From contig BQJX01000176.1 in NCBI GenBank assembly GCA_021604925.1, positions 1 to 6,359 of the forward strand: a stretch of DNA of 6,359 nt, given 5' to 3'. Shown here one piece after another: positions 1 to 4,085 of this stretch; positions within the stretch are counted from its first letter, which is position 1; every line of letters begins with the position of its first letter. The notes under the pieces were generated by a model that was not told the DNA's origin, did no database searches, and saw only the letters and a list, made by a program, of their open reading frames with translations. The DNA is from Gemmatimonadota bacterium. GTDB taxonomy: Bacteria; ARS69. The position numbers were made by a program, and so were the translations under genes.

Positions 1-481
1 AGAGGGCTCGCTGAAGATCACGGAGATCGTGCGCCGCCTGAACCGGGTGCTCTCGCGCAGCCGGCTGTCCAGTCGGTTCGTGTCGCTCTTCCTGGCCGAG
101 TTGGGCGAGCACGGAGACCTCTTCTACGTGAACGCGGGCCACCCGCACGCCTGGATCCTGGGCGGGGGTCCGCCCCGGCGACTGGACGTGGGCGGCACCG
201 TACTCGGTCCACTGGACGACGCCACGTTCCGCGGCGGCTGGGCCCGTCTGGAACCCGGCGAAGCGCTGGTGGTGGTCACGGACGGGATCCTGGAGCAGCC
301 GGATCACGTGGGGCGCCTGTTCGGGGAGGAGGCGGTGGAGCGCTGTCTCACCTCACTGCCCGGCCAGTCCGCGCCGGAGATGCTGGATGAGCTCTACCGG
401 GCGGCGCGCGAACATGGCGGGAGCCGCCCGTGGACGGATGACACCTCGGCGGTTCTCATCGTTCGGGACGCGATCACGTGA
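1..481 (+). CDS. PP2C-type serine phosphatase, SpoIIE/RsbU family (5' truncated)
   Basis: This is the C-terminal part of a SpoIIE/RsbU-like protein phosphatase. Members usually dephosphorylate anti-sigma-factor antagonists in partner-switching stress or sporulation control. The reading frame is already open at base 2 and gives 159 visible residues before the TGA at 479-481. Visible family landmarks, numbered from the window edge, are RFVSLF (25-30), NAGHPH (44-49), LGPLDD (68-73), the metal-binding TDG (93-95) and the terminal DD of WTDDTSAVLIV (146-147). The late catalytic half is therefore intact. The N-terminus, including the first metal-binding aspartates and any sensor domain (PAS, GAF, HAMP or receiver), lies outside the window, so the input signal is unknown. 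The internal GTG at 29 is not a credible start because homology-like sequence (KITEIVRRLN) continues upstream of it. The gene converges on the ATP-grasp gene and overlaps its end by 8 bp. The phosphatase family is a confident call; the partner and target are unknown. Confidence 0.9.
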   Translation, partial: EGSLKITEIVRRLNRVLSRSRLSSRFVSLFLAELGEHGDLFYVNAGHPHAWILGGGPPRRLDVGGTVLGPLDDATFRGGWARLEPGEALVVVTDGILEQPDHVGRLFGEEAVERCLTSLPGQSAPEMLDELYRAAREHGGSRPWTDDTSAVLIVRDAIT

Positions 482-503
482 GACGGGCCAGGATCGCGTC
501 CCG
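464..503. repeat. 12-bp perfect inverted repeat across two convergent stop codons
   Basis: CGGGACGCGATC at 464-475 is exactly repeated in inverse orientation at 492-503, with a 16-nt loop. The loop and inner arm contain the 8-bp palindrome TCACGTGA (474-481) that holds both TGA stop codons. Either transcript could fold it into a GC-rich hairpin at its 3' end, so it may act as a bidirectional terminator-like or 3'-protective structure. No U-tract follows on either strand, so it is not a canonical intrinsic terminator. Confidence 0.6.
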
Positions 504-1370
504 CGCCCGTTCCACCGACCCGGGCGCCTGCTCCAGGTAGAGCGACGGATCTAGCACTTCCAACTCCATGAGCAGGAACCCCTCCGCCGTGCGAACGCCG
601 TCCACGCGCGCATAGGTGAACGTGGCCGAAGTGGCGGCCGCGGCCGCCGCCAGCGTTTCCTCCGCGCACTGGCGCAACTCGGCGGACGCCTCCACCAGCG
701 TCTTGCCGCCGCCGAACTGCGACTGCACGCGGAAGTCTCCCATCGCCGGCGTCTTGCGAACGGCGTGACTGAGCTGACTGCCGAAGTAGACGAGGGACCA
801 CTCGCCGTCCGTCTCGATCTCGGGTTGGTAGCGCTGCACCAGGAGCGGGGCGGCGGACAGTGCGCGCCGGAAGTCGGCTTCCCGAGCGGCTTCTCGCGCC
901 GCGCTGCGCGAAACCCGCCAGGTGGCGTTCGCACTCATGGACACGGACGGCTTGATCACCGCTTCGTCCCAGTTCGCGTCTTCCAGCACCTGCGCGAGCG
1001 ATCGCGACTCGTCCGCGGCGACCGTCACCGTGGGGACCACGGCCACGCCGCGGCCGCTCAGGTCCCGGAGGTAGGTTGCCTTGTCCAGATTCCAGCGTAG
1101 CACCGGCACCGGATTCGCCACGGGCGAGCGTCCGGCCTCCCGGGCGTCCAACCACGCGCGGAAGTCGTCCGGGTAACGGTCGTAGTCCCAGCAGGACCGC
1201 AGCACGATCAGATCGAACGCGTCCCAGTCCACGTTTCCGTCCGACCACACGGCCGGAGTCACCACGCAGCGGGCTGCCCGCAGGGCGTCCGCCAGCGGGC
1301 GGTCGTCCGGATCCAGATCGGGGAGCGCCGCGCACGTGGCGAATCCGACGTGCCGAGTGTCTCGCGTCAC
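474..1370 (-). CDS. ATP-grasp domain protein (RimK/GshB/DcsG-like ligase)
   Basis: A 298-residue ATP-grasp enzyme. Family members use ATP to activate a carboxylate as an acyl phosphate and join it to an amine, as in RimK, glutathione synthetase or the cycloserine enzyme DcsG; the substrate here cannot be read from the sequence. Visible features are an N-terminal pre-ATP-grasp region with SCWDY (59-63), NLDKATYL (94-101), an ATP-binding lysine in AVIKPSVS (K140), the stretch LVQRYQPEIETDGEWS (177-192), then R255 and D257 followed by MELEVLDPSLYLE (268-280). That last stretch carries the acidic metal-ligand residues E269 and E271. The start is GTG at 1370, supported by AGGAG nine bases upstream; that Shine-Dalgarno shares bases with the TAG stop of the AHSA1 gene, leaving a 12-nt gap. 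It is the last gene of the ArsR-AHSA1 operon and overlaps the phosphatase gene tail to tail. An alanine run (241-246) is the only low-complexity stretch. The superfamily is a firm call; any specific reaction would be a guess. Confidence 0.85.
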   Translation of the reverse strand: MTRDTRHVGFATCAALPDLDPDDRPLADALRAARCVVTPAVWSDGNVDWDAFDLIVLRSCWDYDRYPDDFRAWLDAREAGRSPVANPVPVLRWNLDKATYLRDLSGRGVAVVPTVTVAADESRSLAQVLEDANWDEAVIKPSVSMSANATWRVSRSAAREAAREADFRRALSAAPLLVQRYQPEIETDGEWSLVYFGSQLSHAVRKTPAMGDFRVQSQFGGGKTLVEASAELRQCAEETLAAAAAATSATFTYARVDGVRTAEGFLLMELEVLDPSLYLEQAPGSVERARDAILARLT

Positions 1371-1382
1371 GAGCGCGTGCTC

Positions 1383-1820
1383 CTAGGCGATTGCGCGCAC
1401 CAGTCGTTCCATGGATCCCGTCCAGCCCTGCTCGTGGTGTCCGCACATCTCCTGATCCGGGAATCCTTCGTGGGTCATGGTGAGCTGGGTCCGGTCGCCG
1501 TCCGCCTTCACCCGGAAGGTCACCAGCGTATCCATCGGCGGCTGTCCCTCCCAGGCCCACGAGTAGGAGACCTTCTCGCCGGGAACGATCTCGCGGAACG
1601 TGCCGACGGCGATGTGCTGATCCCCCTTGGGCGAGACGAACTCCACGCGGTAGTTGCCGCCCACTTTGCAGTCCCAGGCATGAACGGTGATCTTCATCTC
1701 GTCGCTGGGGCCGAACCACTTCGCGATGGCCGCCTTGGACGTGAGCGCGGTGAAGACGCGGTCCACGGGTGCGTTCAACGTTCGCTCCAGCTTCAGGCTC
1801 ACTCCGGTCTGGTTCGTCAT
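1383..1820 (-). CDS. SRPBCC/AHSA1 domain protein
   Basis: A 145-residue single-domain protein of the AHSA1 branch of the SRPBCC (START/Bet v1-like) superfamily, a helix-grip fold with a hydrophobic cavity. Visible signatures are LNAPVDRVFTALTS (15-28) with KWFGP (34-38), GGNYRVEF (54-61), GTFREIVPGEKVSYSWAWEG (73-92) and the C-terminal MTHEGFPD followed by HHEQGWTGSMERL (128-140), the long helix that closes the cavity. The length is normal for the family. The start is ATG at 1820, whose ATGA overlaps the ArsR stop; GGAG lies 8 bases upstream inside the ArsR gene. The frame runs further upstream, but those residues only mirror the ArsR coding sequence. Pairing with an ArsR repressor is a very common arrangement, and such proteins are thought to bind a small ligand. 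The ligand and biochemical role here are unknown. Confidence 0.92.
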   Translation of the reverse strand: MTNQTGVSLKLERTLNAPVDRVFTALTSKAAIAKWFGPSDEMKITVHAWDCKVGGNYRVEFVSPKGDQHIAVGTFREIVPGEKVSYSWAWEGQPPMDTLVTFRVKADGDRTQLTMTHEGFPDQEMCGHHEQGWTGSMERLVRAIA

Positions 1821-2197
1821 CGTTCGTTCTCCGTTGGATGGTTGGGGGGGTGCTGCTCCGGGTCGCGATCGTCCGCCGAGTCGGCGGCCGTCGGGGTGGT
1901 GTCTTCCAGGTACCGCGCCAATGCGCCGAGCGAGTCTTCCCAGAACCGTTGGGTCTGCTCGATCCAGGCGCCGGCGTCCTGCATGGGCTGGGGATTCATC
2001 CGGCAACGATGGATGCGTCCGTCGCGGCGGCGCTCCAGGAGGCCGGCCCGCTCCAGAACCCGCACGTGCTTGGACACGGCGGGCTTGCTGATCTCGTAGG
2101 GAGCGCCCAGTTCACCGATGGACGCGGGGCCCTGGCAAAGTCGGGCCAGCATGCCGCGCCGGGTGGCGTCGCTCAGGGCCGCGAAGACGATGTCCAT
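1817..2197 (-). CDS. ArsR-family winged-helix repressor (SdpR-like autorepressor type)
   Basis: A small winged helix-turn-helix regulator of 126 residues from the ATG at 2197. The core is typical: VFAALSDATRRGMLARL (4-20), the HTH ASIGELGAPYEISKPAVSKHVRVLERAGLL (25-54) and the wing ERRRDGRIHRCRM (55-67), then the helix AWIEQTQRFWEDSL (77-90). No ELCVCD metal motif is present, so metal sensing is unlikely; the subgroup that accompanies AHSA1 proteins is generally non-metal. I prefer the start at 2197 because AGGA lies 7 bases upstream and the predicted transcription start falls near 2219-2221. An in-frame ATG at 2221 (adding MVNHQERR) is the alternative; it has no Shine-Dalgarno and would need near-leaderless translation. 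The last 25 or so residues are a polar, acidic tail beyond the usual domain, near a seven-base C run (1844-1850, minus strand). The stop overlaps the AHSA1 start as ATGA, indicating coupled translation. It probably represses its own operon through the 2210-2233 site. Confidence 0.92.
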   Translation of the reverse strand: MDIVFAALSDATRRGMLARLCQGPASIGELGAPYEISKPAVSKHVRVLERAGLLERRRDGRIHRCRMNPQPMQDAGAWIEQTQRFWEDSLGALARYLEDTTPTAADSADDRDPEQHPPNHPTENER

Positions 2198-2209
2198 GCG
2201 TCGTTCCTG

Positions 2210-2233
2210 ATGGTTAACCATATGGTGAACTAT
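2210..2233. promoter_or_regulatory. Putative ArsR operator: tandem 12-bp palindromic repeats
   Basis: On the plus strand ATGGTTAACCAT (2210-2221), itself a perfect 12-bp palindrome, is followed directly by ATGGTGAACTAT (2222-2233), a copy matching at 10 of 12 positions. Together they also form a larger dyad, GTTAACCAT/ATGGTGAAC, with 8 of 9 arm positions matched. The site is AT-rich in a GC-rich region and lies between the -10 box and the ArsR start, where a bound repressor would block initiation. Assignment to the ArsR protein is inference from position and symmetry. Confidence 0.7.
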
Positions 2234-2257
2234 AAGGAAGTCGCCCCCGCGCCGCAA
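2229..2257 (-). promoter_or_regulatory. Predicted sigma-70-type promoter of the ArsR operon
   Basis: On the minus strand a -35-like TTGCGG (2257-2252) and a -10 box TATAGT (2234-2229, five of six consensus bases) are separated by exactly 17 bases. Transcription would begin near 2219-2221, inside the palindromic operator. That would leave a leader of about 22-24 nt before the preferred ArsR start at 2197. The -35 box is weak (three of six), which is tolerable in a GC-rich genome. Confidence 0.5.
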
Positions 2258-2345
2258 CCCCGAATTATGAGGCCCCACGGCCCCAAAGGGAGGATTGTGG
2301 GGTCACGGGGACTCTGTAGCCCCCGGAGTGTGACTTGCGCGTCCC

Positions 2346-2368
2346 CTGCGTGTCTAACGCAGTATACG
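2346..2368 (+). promoter_or_regulatory. Possible promoter/operator of the membrane-protein gene
   Basis: A perfect 6-bp inverted repeat, CTGCGT (2346-2351) and ACGCAG (2357-2362) with a 5-nt spacer, directly abuts a -10-like TATACG (2363-2368). The nearest -35-like element, TTGCGC at 2335-2340, is 22 bases away, which is too far for a standard sigma-70 promoter. The site may be a regulator-binding site at a promoter needing an activator, or chance. It lies in the divergent region between the ArsR operon and the membrane-protein gene. Confidence 0.25.
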
Positions 2369-2370
2369 TA

Positions 2371-2425
2371 GGACCGCCTCCGCCGATTTCTGCGGGTGGA
2401 TGGTGCTTCTGGGGCGGGGCGGTCC
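2371..2425 (+). other. Possible leader hairpin upstream of the membrane-protein gene
   Basis: GGACCGCCTC (2371-2380) can pair with GGGGCGGTCC (2416-2425): nine Watson-Crick pairs and one G-U, enclosing 35 nt. It ends about 15 nt before the GGGAG Shine-Dalgarno (2440-2444). It could be a 5' leader structure. The loop is large and no known riboswitch is recognisable. Confidence 0.25.
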
Positions 2426-2450
2426 ACTTTCTAATTCGCGGGAGATTGAA

Positions 2451-3962
2451 ATGTCCGAATTCTGGAACGGCCTGGTGGAGTCCGTTGGCGGATCTCTGCC
2501 TGGTCTGCTCTATGCCGTTGGGTTCCTCCTGGTGGGCTGGCTCGTGGCCACCCTGATTGCGGGCGGCGTACGCGCAGCGCTTCGCCGCACCACGCTGGAC
2601 GATCGCCTGGCCTCGCTGGCCCAGGGCGGTCCGCGGATGGACGTGAGCGGATGGGTGTCGCGGACAGTCTTCTACCTGTTGATGCTCTTCGTGGTGGTCA
2701 GCGTCCTTCAGATCCTGGATCTGCACCTGGCCACCGAGCCTCTGAACGGGCTGCTGGATCGCGTGCTCGCGTTCCTGCCGGGTGCCATTGGTGCCGCGAT
2801 CCTGCTGGGCGTCGCCTGGCTCGTGGCCACGCTTCTGCGCAAGGTCGTGGGTGCCGCGCTTCGTTCTGCCAAGCTCGACGAGAAGGTCGCAGCGGGCGAA
2901 GAGACCAGTGGTACGCCCCTGGCGTCGTCGATTTCCGAAGCCGCCTACTGGTTGATCTTCCTGTTGTTTCTGCCGGCCATTCTGGGCGCCCTCAAGCTGG
3001 AAGGGCTGCTGATTCCGGTTCAGAACGTCATGAACGATCTGCTGGGGTACCTGCCGAACATCCTGGGCGCCGTGCTGATCGGTCTCCTGGGCTGGTTCAT
3101 CGCCGGCGTCGTGCGACGCATCGTGACCAGCCTGCTGGGCGCGGCCGGTGTGGATCGCCTGGGTGAAAACGTGGGGCTGGCCGCGGCCAGTGAGCGTCGC
3201 GTGTCCGGGCTTCTGGGCCTGGCCGTCTACGTGCTGGTGCTGGTGCCGGTGCTGATCTCCGCCCTGAACGCGCTGGAACTGGATGCCATTACCGGGCCGG
3301 CGACGCAGATGCTGTACGTCGTGTTCGACGCGGTGCCGCTGATTCTCGGGTCGGCGCTGGTGTTGCTGCTGGCGTTCTTTGTGGGTCGGTTCGTCTCGGG
3401 ACTCGTCACGAACCTGCTGCAGATGGTGGGCTTCGACAAGGCGCTGGTGCGCATGGGGCTGCTGCGCGAGAGCGCGGATGTCGTGCGCAACGCGAATCGC
3501 TCGCCTTCGGTGGTGGTGGGTCGCATCGTGCTGGTGGCGATCGTGCTGTTCGCGGCCATGGAAGCGGCGGACCTCCTCGGCTTCGAGGCGCTGTCGGGCT
3601 TCGCCGCCGAGTTCCTGTCGTTTGCCGGACACGTCCTGACCGGCCTGGTGGTGTTTGCGCTCGGCTTCGCGCTGGCCAACTGGACCGCTTCGGTACTCCG
3701 TTCGAACGGGACGCCGCAGGCCGCCACGCTGGCGCGCGTGGCGCAGGTGGCGATCATCGTGTTCGCGGCGGCGATCGGCCTGCGACGCACGGGTCTCGCG
3801 AACGACATCGTGGACCTCGCGTTCGGGCTGCTGCTGGGAGCCGTGGCCGTGGCGGCAGCGATCGCCTTCGGCATCGGTGGCCGCGAGGTGGCCGCTCGCC
3901 AGATGAGCGGATGGTTCGGCGGCAGCAAGTCCGTGGACCGGTCGACCAGCACGAAGAGTTAG
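2451..3962 (+). CDS. Multi-pass TM-helix-repeat membrane protein, CmpX-like (mechanosensitive-channel related)
   Basis: A 503-residue inner-membrane protein of the conserved TM-helix (PF05552-type) group related to mechanosensitive channels and to Pseudomonas CmpX. It has about eleven hydrophobic helices (roughly 16-38, 70-92, 108-130, 163-183, 201-221, 251-272, 290-312, 354-374, 394-414, 426-444, 456-477). Within it a unit of type (L/V)P-x3-G/A-hydrophobic-x-GW-hydrophobic followed by an amphipathic helix ending in (L/V/F)D recurs: prolines at 17, 110, 202 and 296 mark it, with a degenerate fifth copy near 390. This gives a period of about 93 residues. I see no recognisable MscS beta domain. 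The C-terminal FGIGGREVAARQMSGW (473-488) precedes a polar tail. The ATG at 2451 is chosen because GGGAG lies just upstream and the protein then begins with MSEFWNGL before the first membrane segment; the in-frame ATG at 2400 would add residues unlike the family. The gene is transcribed away from the ArsR operon and ends at a strong terminator. A role in osmotic or envelope-stress response is family-based inference. Confidence 0.88.
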   Translation: MSEFWNGLVESVGGSLPGLLYAVGFLLVGWLVATLIAGGVRAALRRTTLDDRLASLAQGGPRMDVSGWVSRTVFYLLMLFVVVSVLQILDLHLATEPLNGLLDRVLAFLPGAIGAAILLGVAWLVATLLRKVVGAALRSAKLDEKVAAGEETSGTPLASSISEAAYWLIFLLFLPAILGALKLEGLLIPVQNVMNDLLGYLPNILGAVLIGLLGWFIAGVVRRIVTSLLGAAGVDRLGENVGLAAASERRVSGLLGLAVYVLVLVPVLISALNALELDAITGPATQMLYVVFDAVPLILGSALVLLLAFFVGRFVSGLVTNLLQMVGFDKALVRMGLLRESADVVRNANRSPSVVVGRIVLVAIVLFAAMEAADLLGFEALSGFAAEFLSFAGHVLTGLVVFALGFALANWTASVLRSNGTPQAATLARVAQVAIIVFAAAIGLRRTGLANDIVDLAFGLLLGAVAVAAAIAFGIGGREVAARQMSGWFGGSKSVDRSTSTKS

Positions 3963-4011
3963 ACCAGCACGAACAGGAAAGGGGCCGAACCCGGGGGGGA
4001 ACCGGTCCTGA

Positions 4012-4044
4012 GGGGACTCCGGCAATGCCGGGGTCCCCGTTTTC
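4012..4044 (+). terminator. Rho-independent terminator after the membrane-protein gene
   Basis: GGGGACTCCGGC (4012-4023) pairs with GCCGGGGTCCCC (4027-4038) across an AAT loop: 12 pairs, one of them G-U. The tail GTTTTC follows at 4039-4044. It lies 50 bases after the stop at 3962 and 42 bases before the ATPase start, so the two plus-strand genes are probably separate transcription units. Confidence 0.85.
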
Positions 4045-4085
4045 GTGCTACCGTCGTCGGCCCGCCACGCGCAAGGAGGAGCCAC

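Noticed and set aside
394..1719. A 441-codon minus-strand frame overlapping the ATP-grasp and AHSA1 genes.
   Set aside because: Arginine/glycine-rich shadow in another frame of two well-supported genes; no ribosome site or domain.
2271..2304. Imperfect stem GGCCCCAC/GTGGGGTC in the divergent region, considered as a terminator or riboswitch.
   Set aside because: Loop of 18 nt, no U-tract, located upstream of both promoters rather than after a gene; probably chance in GC-rich DNA.
2400..2450. An upstream in-frame ATG at 2400 as the start of the membrane protein.
   Set aside because: It would add 17 residues with no family resemblance and lacks a clear Shine-Dalgarno, whereas the ATG at 2451 has GGGAG at good spacing.
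3227..3952. A 241-codon minus-strand frame rich in S, T, R and A inside the membrane-protein gene.
   Set aside because: Low-complexity antisense translation of hydrophobic plus-strand codons; no ribosome site or domain.
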